DNA from: Acidobacteriaceae bacterium
GTDB lineage: Bacteria; Acidobacteriota; Terriglobia; Terriglobales; Acidobacteriaceae
NCBI GenBank assembly: GCA_003134815.1
Contig: PLCO01000045.1
Span: forward strand, 1 to 58,596
Length of the DNA stretch: 58,596 nt
Direction: 5' to 3'
The translations under genes and the position numbers were made by a program. Position 1 is the stretch's first letter, and each line of letters begins with the position of its first letter. The notes beneath the pieces are model-generated. The model saw only the letters and a program-made list of their open reading frames with translations. It was not told the origin of the DNA and did no database searches. Positions 1 to 8,021 of this stretch are shown here, one piece after another.

Positions 1-178
1 TGGCATCCTCGCTGGCCTTGCAGATGAGCTGCCGCAGACGATGGAAATAATACGCCGCGGTCGTCTTGTTGACCCCCACCAGAACGCCCGCCGTGCGGGC
101 TGTCGTACCCGCAACAAAGTGCTCCATCAGCCGTAACTGTTGGCTCCAGAGCAGGCGGCTCTTGTGCATCTTCGCCAT
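1..178 (-). CDS. IS1595-family transposase, N-terminal part (truncated by window edge)
   Basis: Only the first 59 codons are present, starting at ATG 178. The peptide begins MAKMHKSRLLWSQQLRLM and continues with an ARTAG-LVGVNKTTAAYYFHRLR helix-turn-helix segment. This is the zinc-ribbon/HTH leader of IS1016-like (IS1595-family) DDE transposases. The catalytic core lies off the window. The protein would cut and rejoin the terminal repeats of its own element. No frameshift is seen in the visible part, so the copy could be intact. Confidence 0.8.
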   Translation of the reverse strand, partial: MAKMHKSRLLWSQQLRLMEHFVAGTTARTAGVLVGVNKTTAAYYFHRLRQLICKASEDA

Positions 179-220
179 CCTAGAAAATCTAGCTCTTCGC
201 TAGTTATCTAGGACAGCCCC
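1..220 (-). mobile_element. IS1595-family insertion sequence, one end only
   Basis: This is one end of an insertion sequence whose remainder lies beyond the window start. The transposase N-terminus reads leftward from 178, and about 20 bp beyond its start codon lies a terminal sequence that reads GGGGCTGTCCTAGATAACTA on the minus strand (220 to 201). That terminus is typical of IS1595/IS1016-type elements as I remember them. The flank from 221 (ttattttt) would be one copy of any target duplication, but the other side is not visible. The second end, completeness and copy number cannot be judged. Confidence 0.8.
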
Positions 221-841
221 TTATTTTTTGTGTGATTTTGGACCTCCGAAGACAGTGGTTAGGGGGTAGTGGTTAGTGATTAGAAAGGCGGAGAGTGAAG
301 GGGCAGCGGAGTCGGCGGAGCTAGCGGAGTTAGCGGAGTTAGCGGAGTTAGCGGTGCTAAAGAAGCGGATCATGGGACCATTGTGCGCCAAAGCCGCGTA
401 ATTATCGGCAAACTTCGCGGAAGTATTTGCGGAGTGTTTTCAGTGGTTTACCCGTGAGGCGACGGTGTTTGGGTCTTGACTTTTCGCGAGGCGGCTGTGG
501 GGTGACCCCCTTGCGTGCTCTGTGTCAGTTTAGGGGGTCACTCCAGGCAATGCCGTGCATGGGTACGGCTCAGGTAGAGCTTGAGGCAATCATTGGCCAA
601 GCCCTCCGGGAAAAAGGAAGGCCGGCGAGCGTGGAGCTCTAGATCGCGATTGGCAATGGTCGCCAGTGCATCCCGCAGCAACACCGCAGCGCGCGATACG
701 GCGTACTGCAACCGGGAGCAGATGGCTCCTGGGGGCGACCGGAGAGTTTTGGGCGGCAAGTTTGCAGGAACTGAGTAAGTCTCCAGGCTTCGGAGGTTCC
801 CAAGCGCCACGGTTTAGCGACACGCCCAGGCTCAGGCCGCT
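221..841. other. 620-bp stretch without a convincing gene; short repeats
   Basis: No ORF here has both a ribosome site and a recognisable product. The stretch holds a heptamer array (252-283), about four 9-bp repeats of the form agcggagtt (about 315-350), and an imperfect inverted repeat (499-510 against 533-544, built on GGGGTGACCCCC). A 90-codon GTG-start ORF on the minus strand (538-810) has no family I recognise. It is left uncalled. Confidence 0.5.
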
Positions 842-991
842 TTATAAAACGCGGCGGCGTCCGGAGACCAGGTTGAAGACCAGGATGATCAACGCGACCA
901 CCAGCAAAAGGTGAATCAGGCTACCGGCTATGTGAAAGCTAAAGCCCAGAAGCCACAAAACCAGAACGATGACGAAGATTGCCCAAAGCAT
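842..991 (-). CDS. lmo0937-like small membrane protein (49 aa)
   Basis: A 49-residue ORF beginning MLWAIFVIVLVLWLLGFSF and ending VSGRRRVL. It consists of two hydrophobic segments (about 2-17 and 22-42) split by a short polar turn with an H-x-A-G-S-L-I-H-L-L pattern, followed by a basic tail. This is the architecture of the lmo0937 family of tiny membrane proteins, often found beside stress genes. The ATG at 991 is preceded by GAAAAGGTG at a suitable distance. The function of the family is unknown. Neighbours (SYLF, CsbD, Crp/Fnr) suggest a general stress setting. Confidence 0.7.
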   Translation of the reverse strand: MLWAIFVIVLVLWLLGFSFHIAGSLIHLLLVVALIILVFNLVSGRRRVL

Positions 992-1071
992 ATGCAACAC
1001 CTTTTCTCGATTGCGCACGCCTGAGACGGGAACTCCGGCTCAGGCGCGCCCAACACGTTTACAAGCAACAA

Positions 1072-1773
1072 TTAGTTTGATGCAATTGCCTGTGCTTTTG
1101 CGTCTCTCACCGCATCAAGAAATCGGTCTGCCGATGCAGGCGTCGCCACTTCGCCGCGCAGAACGCGGTGTGTAGAGACCTCATGCCCGTAGTAGGCATC
1201 CATGGAATCGTCGTCGCGGCGAAGATTTGCCCCGGTCAGAGTGAGCCCGGCAAACAGGCCTTTGGCCCGCGAGTAGGTAAGGACTTGAGTATCCAGCTTC
1301 CAGCTGGTATTGGCTGAGGCATGGCGTCCCACCGGTCCGGCGGCCGCAGAAGCGTCCGCTCCGATTTGGAAGTTGCTGGACATCATCCGCTGCATCCCTC
1401 TGTCGCCCTGAAAAACCATGACCAGATCCACGCCTTCGACGCCGATCTGCAATCCCCAGTTCCCGCCAGTGATCGCAAAGAACGCCGGAGCGCTCCATCC
1501 GTTTGCTGTACGGCACGTGGCTACGCCCCTGCCGTTTTCAGCACCAAACACCAGGCCACCCTTGATCATGTGCGGCACGACGGCAATGCACCTGGCATGC
1601 TCCAGCACTTCTTCCGGAATGCCATTATCCGGCGCGGCCATGATCTGGTGCAGCACCAAGGTTGCATTGTCGAGCCGGTTCTGCACATCTTCGGGAGTTT
1701 CAGCCCAGGCAGTAGTTGCAACGCCCAGACCGACCAACGCTACTAACGTCACGAATCTTTTCATGAATTTCAC
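1072..1773 (-). CDS. SYLF-domain (YSC84-like) lipid-binding protein, exported
   Basis: 233 residues. A signal peptide (MKFMKRFVTLVALVGLGVA...AWA) covers about the first 25 residues. The rest matches the SYLF/YSC84 domain: an N-terminal helical part (QNRLDNATLVLHQIMA), then I-A-V-V-P-H-M-I-K-G-G-L-V-F-G, a segment rich in G-x-x-W-S-A-P-A-F-F, and the LDTQVLTYSRAKGLFAGLTL stretch near the C-terminus. In eukaryotes the SYLF domain binds phosphoinositides. In bacteria it is an exported lipid-associated protein of unclear role. It is probably monocistronic; the only downstream gene is the small lmo0937-like ORF. Confidence 0.85.
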   Translation of the reverse strand: MKFMKRFVTLVALVGLGVATTAWAETPEDVQNRLDNATLVLHQIMAAPDNGIPEEVLEHARCIAVVPHMIKGGLVFGAENGRGVATCRTANGWSAPAFFAITGGNWGLQIGVEGVDLVMVFQGDRGMQRMMSSNFQIGADASAAAGPVGRHASANTSWKLDTQVLTYSRAKGLFAGLTLTGANLRRDDDSMDAYYGHEVSTHRVLRGEVATPASADRFLDAVRDAKAQAIASN

Positions 1774-2330
1774 CTTTTTCTACCCATGCGCAGCGTCACC
1801 TTCATATTGCGCACTGAGGCGCACAAGGTATCCTCACTCTAGAGGCGTTGACGAGCAATGTCTGAGCAATAGGACTCTCTCGATGAATGGCGGCCGAACA
1901 ATCGATGGGGCGGGCCAATCAGCCGATGCGGCGGGACGTGTTTTCGAGACGGACTTCGCAATTTCGCGAGGGCAATGCCGCGGTAATCCGGCAAAACCCG
2001 TTCACAGGTCCTTGCGTCGCCAGTGATTGCGACGCTTACAAGTGCCGGAAACATCTGGGCGTCTTGAAAAAATCTGGAAATGTGAGCAATATTGAACAGA
2101 CAGCCCCGACCCTGTGGGTAAAGTGTTGTGCTACAGTCCCGCTGGGAGTGTGCAGGGAAGCGGAAGCAGTGAATGTTCAATTGAATGAGCAGCTTGCTGG
2201 ATCATAGGCCCGCATTCCTGTTGCCTATGCCAAGCTGGCTGTGCAAGGAATGCAGATTGAAGCGCAACAGGGCCCCGTTCTTCCAGCAAGGCCCTGTCCT
2301 TTCGCTGCATTTTGAAAGGAGGCTTGCCGG
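1774..2330. other. Divergent intergenic region between SYLF gene and Crp/Fnr gene
   Basis: This 557-bp gap separates two divergently transcribed genes and must carry both promoters. No ORF in it has a credible product, and I see no clear FNR- or CRP-type palindrome. Near its right end is a strong ribosome site (aaaggagg, about 2317-2324) for the regulator gene. Confidence 0.5.
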
Positions 2331-3041
2331 ATGGTTGAGCTCGCTAAACCTCCATTTGATACCGCGGCCTTTCTGATGAACGCCGGGATGGGGCGAAGAA
2401 TCGTCCAAATTGAGCCGAGGCAAACTTTCTATTCACAGGGAGACCCGGCCGATTTCGTGTTTTATCTTCAATCGGGTCGGGTAAAGATCGCGGTCGTCTC
2501 ACAAGCGGGCAAAGAAGCCACCATTGCGATCGTCTCAGAAGGCGACTTTGTGGGAGAGGGTTCGCTGGCCGCAGTGCCGGGATTGCGATTGTCCACGGCT
2601 ACCGCCATTACCGCCTGCACCGCCATGAAGATAAGCCGGGACGAGATGATCCGCGTGATGCACGAGGAGCGTGACTTCTCCGACCTGTTCATGAAGTTTC
2701 TCTTGACTCGAAGTATGCGTATCCAGGCAGATCTTGTCGATCAGCTTTTCAACTCCAGTGAAAGGCGTTTGGCCCGAGTTCTCCTATTGATGGCGGAGTT
2801 TAGCCGCCCCGGTGAACAACAGCGGCTGATTCCCAAAATCTCGCAGGAAACTCTGGCAGAGATGGTTGGCACCACCCGCTCCAGGGTCAGTTTCTTCATG
2901 AACCGCTTTCGCAAGCTTGGTTTTATCGATTACGACGGCCGCATCCGAGTCCACAGGTCGCTGCTGAACGTAGTTCTGCACGATAGACTGCCTAGTGACA
3001 GTGGCGATGAACCGGACCTTCCCGGCATCCCCGAAGAGTAA
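2331..3041 (+). CDS. Crp/Fnr-family transcriptional regulator (paralogue 1)
   Basis: 236 residues: an N-terminal cyclic-nucleotide-binding-type beta-roll (about 20-125), a long dimer helix with TRSMRIQADLVDQLFNSSERR, and a C-terminal winged HTH with QETLAEMVGTTRSRVSFFM. The start is fixed by AAAGGAGG about 8 bases upstream. There is no N-terminal Cys cluster, so it is not an FNR-type oxygen sensor. The phosphate-binding cassette is not a clean match to CRP, so the ligand is unknown. It is closely similar throughout to the product of 18455-19159, and the recognition helix is identical. The two probably read the same operators. Confidence 0.9.
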   Translation: MVELAKPPFDTAAFLMNAGMGRRIVQIEPRQTFYSQGDPADFVFYLQSGRVKIAVVSQAGKEATIAIVSEGDFVGEGSLAAVPGLRLSTATAITACTAMKISRDEMIRVMHEERDFSDLFMKFLLTRSMRIQADLVDQLFNSSERRLARVLLLMAEFSRPGEQQRLIPKISQETLAEMVGTTRSRVSFFMNRFRKLGFIDYDGRIRVHRSLLNVVLHDRLPSDSGDEPDLPGIPEE

Positions 3042-3387
3042 CTCCGAGCCAGTCGAAGGCTTGCCGGGCAATCCCAATACAAAATTTGATCGTCTCGCGA
3101 TTTTCCAGACCGGATCGCTCCGCCTGGACTGGCGAAGTTGCGGTCTGGATTCTTTGCGGTGCAACTGGTCGAAACTGCTCAGACTCGAATGATCTGAGCC
3201 ACTACGCTCAAAAAGGTTGGCGCAGGCAAATTGCGGCCACCAACGATGGCGAGCGAAATCACAGAGGTCGAGCTGGTTAAGCGGCCTTGTACAGAGAGAA
3301 AGCTACATGATCTTCGATCGAGGCTCCGAGGACGTATTTCCGTGCCTTTGTCGAAGCTGAACGAGTTAAAACCACGGAGGTGGACAA
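3042..3387. other. Intergenic stretch before csbD-like gene
   Basis: A 346-bp gap between the Crp/Fnr gene and the CsbD-like gene. Small ORFs here lack ribosome sites and recognisable products. It ends with CACGGAGGTGG immediately before the CsbD start. I see no terminator or palindrome of note. Confidence 0.4.
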
Positions 3388-3597
3388 ATGAACAGCAATC
3401 AAGTGAACGGTGCGGTCGACGATGTGGTGGGAAGCATCAAACGGAAAGCAGGCAAGTTAACTGGCAATACGCCGCTCCAGGTGAAGGGCATTGCCCAGCA
3501 GGTAAGGGGAAAAGCTGAAAACACGCTCGGGAAAGCCCAGGATATAGTGCGTAGATCGGACCGGGAAACCAGGGCGCAACAAGACACACGCCCGTAA
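3388..3597 (+). CDS. CsbD-family stress-response protein (69 aa)
   Basis: A 69-residue, highly charged protein containing the CsbD signature: NQVNGAVDDVVGSIKRKAGK, then a second helix QVKGIAQQVRGKAENTLGKA. CsbD proteins are small, soluble, largely helical proteins induced by general stress in many bacteria. Their molecular role is unknown. The ATG has a good GGAGG site upstream. The gene precedes the Nramp-like transporter by about 20 bp, so co-transcription is likely. Confidence 0.88.
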   Translation: MNSNQVNGAVDDVVGSIKRKAGKLTGNTPLQVKGIAQQVRGKAENTLGKAQDIVRRSDRETRAQQDTRP

Positions 3598-3618
3598 TTG
3601 GAGTAGACCAACTTCCCT

Positions 3619-4884
3619 TTGCCGAAATCAGCCCCATCGCGTTGGCTTCGATCGCTGCTGAAGTCGCTAGGGCCCGGGGTCATCACCGGTGCTGCGGACG
3701 ACGACCCATCTGGCATCGCTACGTATACCATTGCCGGCGCGCAGCTGGGGACCAAGCTACTGTGGACCGCATTGCTTACCTGGCCGATGATGGCCGCAGT
3801 GCAGATGATGTGCGCCCGCATCGGCAAGGTGACGGGACAGGGCCTGGCTGGAAATCTTAAGCAGCGGTTTCCAAAATGGCTGCTGCTTGTCTTTGTCATA
3901 GCCCTTTTGATTGCCAACACAATCAACATCGCCGCTGATCTGGCCGGCATGGCGGATGCAGCGTCGATGCTGTCCGGCGTAAATTCCCACTGGTTTGTCG
4001 TGGCGTTCGCGCTTCTCATCTCATGGGCAACCATCCGGCTGCAGTATGACCAGATCGCGAATGTGCTGAAGTGGCTGGTGCTGGTTCTGTTCGCATATCC
4101 AATTACAGCGTTTGTGGTGGGAGCGGACTGGGGCCAGGTGCTGCGCGACACTCTCATTCCGTCCATCCCGCACACCAGAAACGAATGGGCGACGCTGGTG
4201 GCGATCCTTGGCACCACAATCAGCCCATATCTTTTTTTCTGGCAGTCAAGCGAGGAAGTTGAAGAGGAAAAGTCGGCTGGCCAAAGTTCACTCGCCCAAC
4301 GCAAAGGAGCCACCGAAGAAGAGCTTGAATTAAGAAACATCGACGTTGGCGTGGGCGCATTTTTCTCGAACATGGTGATGTTCTTCATCATCCTGACCAC
4401 GGCAGTCACACTCAACCGGCACGGCATCATGAATATTGAAACTTCACGACAAGCGGCTGAGGCCCTGCGGCCGTTCGCCGGCAACTTCGCCACAACCTTG
4501 TTCACGGTCGGTATTGTCGGAGTCGGGTTTCTTGCCATCCCCACGCTGGCAGGATCGGCCGCATACGCCTTCGCAGAGACACTGGGATGGCGACAGGGCT
4601 TAGGCAAGAAACTAAAACAGGCGCGCTGGTTTTACGCCCTGATTCTGGTCTCGACAGGAGTGGGTGTCGTGCTGGACTTTATCGGCATCAACCCGGTAAA
4701 GGCGCTCTACTGGACGGCGGTCATCAACGGATTGCTGGCGCCTTTTCTTCTTGTAGCAATCCTTATTGTCGCTTCGAACAAGAAACTGATGCAGGGCCAG
4801 CCGAGTTCCCGCCTGGGATGGGCAGTTGTTGCGCTTACGACAATTGCCATGTTTGCAGCGGGCATTGCGATGTTTGTTGTGTAA
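3619..4884 (+). CDS. Nramp-family divalent metal transporter, atypical metal-site motifs
   Basis: 421 residues with about 11 membrane helices, starting from TTG at 3619. The first helix carries the Nramp core sequence GPGVITGAADDDPSGIATYT, in which the canonical metal-binding D-P-G-N is replaced by D-P-S-G. In the sixth helix the usual M-P-H becomes S-P-Y (TTISPYLFFWQSSEEVEEE). These changes remove the methionine that favours Mn/Fe, so the substrate may be Mg2+ or something else. It is an inner-membrane, probably proton-linked or facilitative carrier. It lies just downstream of the CsbD-like gene and converges with the next gene. Confidence 0.8.
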   Translation: MPKSAPSRWLRSLLKSLGPGVITGAADDDPSGIATYTIAGAQLGTKLLWTALLTWPMMAAVQMMCARIGKVTGQGLAGNLKQRFPKWLLLVFVIALLIANTINIAADLAGMADAASMLSGVNSHWFVVAFALLISWATIRLQYDQIANVLKWLVLVLFAYPITAFVVGADWGQVLRDTLIPSIPHTRNEWATLVAILGTTISPYLFFWQSSEEVEEEKSAGQSSLAQRKGATEEELELRNIDVGVGAFFSNMVMFFIILTTAVTLNRHGIMNIETSRQAAEALRPFAGNFATTLFTVGIVGVGFLAIPTLAGSAAYAFAETLGWRQGLGKKLKQARWFYALILVSTGVGVVLDFIGINPVKALYWTAVINGLLAPFLLVAILIVASNKKLMQGQPSSRLGWAVVALTTIAMFAAGIAMFVV

Positions 4885-4893
4885 GACGCAGGG

Positions 4894-5547
4894 CTAAGCG
4901 CCCTCGCGAGCTCTGGAAGCCCGGGCCGCCGAATTATGCATGGCACGTTTCTCGGCGGCGTCGGTCTTGCGAAGGCCGCGAAACTTCCAGATCCCAAAGA
5001 AAGTGCCGGCAACGAGCAGCCCCACGAACACAGCGATCAGCGGGGTCGACCATTTCTGGAGCGTAACTGACCACAGGCGAATGGCATGGCGTCCGTAGGC
5101 GACGGCGAGCCAGGCAACGAAGGAGTAACGCAACGTGCGAGCGGCGCCGTAAACGACGAAGAAGCGGAGGCGCGAGACGCCCAGCGCGCCGGAAGCGAGC
5201 GCAAATGGCAAGAGCGGAATCGGCGGAGGAAGCACGGCGGGAAGAAAGACGGCGAGGATGCGGTGACGCTCCACCCATCCGGTGACTCGGCCAAGAAGAC
5301 GAGCCGGAACGTGGCGATGCAACGCCGCTTCACCCCCTTTGCGACCAAGGTCCCAGGTGGCATATCCGCCCACAAGGCTGCCGGCAATGGCCATCGCCGT
5401 AAGCAACCACGGATCTTCTCCATGCGCCACCAGCCAGAGCAAAAGCAGGTCAGTGCTACCGGGCAGAGGCAGAGGAATAAAGGAGGAGTCGACGACAGCA
5501 ACCGAGAAGAGCCCCAGCGCTCCCAGGTGCGTGAGCCAATGCGGCAT
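4894..5547 (-). CDS. VTT/DedA-like (YqaA-type) membrane protein
   Basis: About 217 residues from the preferred ATG at 5547 (MPHWLTHLGALGLFSVAV). The frame is open to 5628, but the extra residues do not resemble the family. It shows the VTT/SNARE-associated domain pattern: a re-entrant FIPLPLPGSTDLLLL segment, the G-S-L-V-G-G-Y-A-T-W-D-L-G-R-K-G-G motif, and a P-P-x-P-L-L-P-F-A-L-A-S-G-A-L-G second re-entrant loop. Three hydrophobic helices follow. DedA/VTT proteins are linked to lipid-carrier scrambling and membrane homeostasis. The C-terminal tail is charged and Ala/Arg-rich. It converges with the Nramp gene at a distance of only 9 bp. Confidence 0.75.
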   Translation of the reverse strand: MPHWLTHLGALGLFSVAVVDSSFIPLPLPGSTDLLLLWLVAHGEDPWLLTAMAIAGSLVGGYATWDLGRKGGEAALHRHVPARLLGRVTGWVERHRILAVFLPAVLPPPIPLLPFALASGALGVSRLRFFVVYGAARTLRYSFVAWLAVAYGRHAIRLWSVTLQKWSTPLIAVFVGLLVAGTFFGIWKFRGLRKTDAAEKRAMHNSAARASRAREGA

Positions 5548-5663
5548 CGACGAGGGATGCGCATGGGGCGCTAGAAACAGGCCTGCTTGTCGAACAAGAG
5601 TCCTCATATATAGGTGCACGGCAAACAAGAACTCGTCTTCCCATCCATGCCGAATGATTCAAA

Positions 5664-5697
5664 ATCCTCCGCGGCCTCTCACGAGTCCGCGGAGGAT
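5664..5697 (-). terminator. Rho-independent terminator of the OmpA-domain gene
   Basis: A perfect 11-bp stem (ATCCTCCGCGG pairing with CCGCGGAGGAT) with a 12-base loop lies 12 bases past the stop codon of the minus-strand gene ending at 5709. On the minus strand it is followed by a short run of T (GGATTTTG). The T run is short, so termination may be incomplete. Confidence 0.7.
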
Positions 5698-5708
5698 CGA
5701 GGGTTATA

Positions 5709-7271
5709 TTACTGCAGGCTACCCGTTGTGGCATTTGCCGGGCTTCCGATTGCCTCGCCCGATACCACCAGTTCCACTCTCCGATTCTCTTGACGTCCGG
5801 CGGAGTTGTCGTTCGAAGCTACAGGCGAACTGTTCCCAAATCCCGTTGCGCTGACTGTGTTTGCCGTTACGCCCTCCTGCACAAGGTAATCGCGAACACT
5901 TCCCGCGCGGTTTTCCGAGAGCTTCTGATTCATCTGATCGCCGCCAACATTGTCGGTGTATCCGCCGACAGCGATGTTGAGTCCTGGGTACGCGATCAAT
6001 ATTCCCGCAACCTTGGCCAGCTTCTCCCGCGCGCCGGGCTTTAACGAATACTGGCCGGTGTCAAATAGAACATCGGACATGCTGACGATAAGCCCGCGCG
6101 CGCTGTCGCGCGTTTCAAGGATCAGGTTGAGTTGCGCCGACAATTGCGCGCGCATTGCGGCCTTTTCACGAATGGCGTTCTGTTCGCTATCCTGCGCTTG
6201 CTCGGCAGCCATGCGGGATCGATCCGCATCGGCCTGAGCCGCGGCAATTGCCGCAGCCGCTGCATTCTGGCTTGTGACCAGTGCATTTTGAGAGTTTGCC
6301 GCATCGGCTAGCGCCGCAGCCGCATCGGACTGAGCCTTCTCTTTCAGGCGGGTTGCCTCATCGGCTTGCAACTGTGACCGCGCCTGAGCATCGGCTGAAG
6401 CCTGGCGCTCGCTTGCCCGGCGATCGTCTTCAATCCTTTTGACTGCTATTTCCCGCGCATCCTCCGCGGTCTGCACGGTCTGCCTGGACTTCGCAATCAG
6501 CTGTTTCTGATTTGAGTTTTTTTCCGTCGCGTATCCGTCGGCACTGTTCATCAGCTCAACAGCATGCTGATAACTCTCGGCGGCGTACATCTCGGCGCCC
6601 TCGGACTTTGCGATGCGAACCGCATTCCGCGCTTCCAGGAACTCCAATGGCAGCTTGGCGTCCAGAACCACAGGGTCGAATTTGTATCCGGTCGGGATAT
6701 AACCGCCGCGCTCCATGAGTTCATATTTCGCATGGACCGCTTCGACTTTTCCCTCGGTGTCAGCGCTGACAACATTCTCGAGCACGACAACATTGCTGGG
6801 CTCGTGGACGGCAAAATAGGGCTCGGCGGTGACGATCAGCGCGAATGCCTGGAGATTGGTGGTGGCAGTCAGCTTGCTGCGATCGTTGTCGCCGACCAAG
6901 ACTTCTCCAAGGTTCACTGCGTGGCCGTCAGGTGAAATCGCCCACATCACATAAGTCAGATACTCGGTGCCGAAGGTGGTGGGGCTTTGCAAGTTGCTAA
7001 AGGTTGCTTCCACTTCCATGGTGCCGCGTTTGCTGCGCACTTTGGCTTTTCCGTCGGCTGAAGGCAGCAGAGCGGTTCCAGCCAGATCCACGTCCGTGGC
7101 TCCGCCGCGATGCTGATAGTCAATCGCGTCGACGGTGCGACTGATTTCGTCCACGACATAGGTGGGCCTCGGTTGAGTAGGCGCGAGGGCGATCGAATCC
7201 TGAGGGCTGGCCTGAGCAAACGCGCTCAAGCTTAGTACGCTTCCAATCACGAACAAGAACGTGTGTTTCAC
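5709..7271 (-). CDS. OmpA-domain outer-membrane/peptidoglycan-linked protein with long coiled coil
   Basis: 520 residues from GTG at 7271, chosen because TAGGAG lies 6 bases upstream and the product then begins with a clean signal peptide (KHTFLFVIGSVLSLSAFAQA). The parts in order are a signal peptide; a beta-rich domain (about 25-210) with an ISPDGHAVNLGEV segment; an Ala/Gln/Glu-rich coiled coil (about 215-380); and a C-terminal OmpA-like domain (about 385-505) with VLFDTGQYSLKPGAREKLA, GYTDNVGGDQMNQKLSENRA and ENRRVELVV. The OmpA domain should bind peptidoglycan, so the protein probably tethers the envelope. It has its own terminator. Confidence 0.85.
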   Translation of the reverse strand: MKHTFLFVIGSVLSLSAFAQASPQDSIALAPTQPRPTYVVDEISRTVDAIDYQHRGGATDVDLAGTALLPSADGKAKVRSKRGTMEVEATFSNLQSPTTFGTEYLTYVMWAISPDGHAVNLGEVLVGDNDRSKLTATTNLQAFALIVTAEPYFAVHEPSNVVVLENVVSADTEGKVEAVHAKYELMERGGYIPTGYKFDPVVLDAKLPLEFLEARNAVRIAKSEGAEMYAAESYQHAVELMNSADGYATEKNSNQKQLIAKSRQTVQTAEDAREIAVKRIEDDRRASERQASADAQARSQLQADEATRLKEKAQSDAAAALADAANSQNALVTSQNAAAAAIAAAQADADRSRMAAEQAQDSEQNAIREKAAMRAQLSAQLNLILETRDSARGLIVSMSDVLFDTGQYSLKPGAREKLAKVAGILIAYPGLNIAVGGYTDNVGGDQMNQKLSENRAGSVRDYLVQEGVTANTVSATGFGNSSPVASNDNSAGRQENRRVELVVSGEAIGSPANATTGSLQ

Positions 7272-7347
7272 GATATCTCCTACAGTCAAAAGACTGCCGT
7301 ATTACTGAGTTGTCCTGGGTTGTGTAGCTTTTGTTTGTTGCGAGCTG

Positions 7348-7539
7348 TCAACGCCCGACGCGGAAATTATGGAGGTGATCGAAGACCCCGTAGAGGTTTG
7401 CAATCCACAACACCAAAACGAGGACCACCACGCCGTTCAGGATGGATTTGATTTGGCCCTGCATGGGGATGAACCTGTTTACAACCCATAACAGAAGGCC
7501 CGCTGCAACGAGTGTGATGAGGACAGTGGAAAGTGGCAT
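7348..7539 (-). CDS. Thivi_2564-like small membrane protein (63 aa)
   Basis: 63 residues from ATG 7539 (MPLSTVLITLVAAGLLLWVV), chosen over the in-frame ATG at 7557 because GGAGA precedes it. There are two membrane helices (about 3-20 and 35-52) separated by NRFIPMQGQIKSI, the hallmark of Thivi_2564-family proteins. A short polar tail ends HNFRVGR. The role is unknown. It recurs beside stress and envelope genes, as here. Confidence 0.8.
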   Translation of the reverse strand: MPLSTVLITLVAAGLLLWVVNRFIPMQGQIKSILNGVVVLVLVLWIANLYGVFDHLHNFRVGR

Positions 7540-7887
7540 ATGGTGTTCTCCATTCATATCTCGGATTCGATACCGTCAAGGCATCGTCGAGAAGTTACTT
7601 AGCGTTGAAGCCTTCAGACAAGAGGAGAGCGATCACTCCGCTTCATCCTCATTCTTCCAAGTGAATGGAGAAATAGCTGAGCTAGAATGCTCATCCGACG
7701 GCGCGCAGGAGACAATATCTACATTGGAGCGAACTGGTGCGATCAGAGACAGATAGGGCGGTTTTTGGGTAGTGCTCTAATTCGGCAGTGCCCTAATTTG
7801 AAGTCCACAGGCTCAATCTCCAATCGTGGCGAGCAAAGTGCCGTGAGCCCATTCTGATTTGTCACAATAAATCAATCGGAGGCCGCA
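7540..7887. other. Intergenic stretch, no gene seen
   Basis: About 350 bp between divergent genes. No ORF with a credible product is seen. It should contain promoters for the genes on both sides, but I cannot pick out a convincing -35/-10 pair. A good ribosome site (CGGAGG) at its right end serves the short GTG ORF at 7888 described with the next gene. Confidence 0.4.
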
Positions 7888-8021
7888 GTGGACAAAGAGA
7901 ACAGACCCGAGGTCAACGAACCCAAGCTTCCACCACCCGCGCCCATCAGAAGCCCGGACCAGTAGACGCCGCGCCAACAACACCAGCCACCACACAGCAC
8001 CTCGCTGCAGTCGAGAAGCAT

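Noticed and set aside
538..810. 90-codon minus-strand frame near the insertion sequence
   Set aside because: GTG start without ribosome site and a product I cannot relate to any family. It could be a real orphan, but support is too thin to list as a gene.
3042..3387. Looked for a metal-sensing riboswitch upstream of the CsbD/Nramp pair
   Set aside because: No conserved fold or terminator/anti-terminator pair could be traced.
3399..4607. 402-codon minus-strand frame
   Set aside because: Antisense to the CsbD and Nramp-like genes, both well supported.
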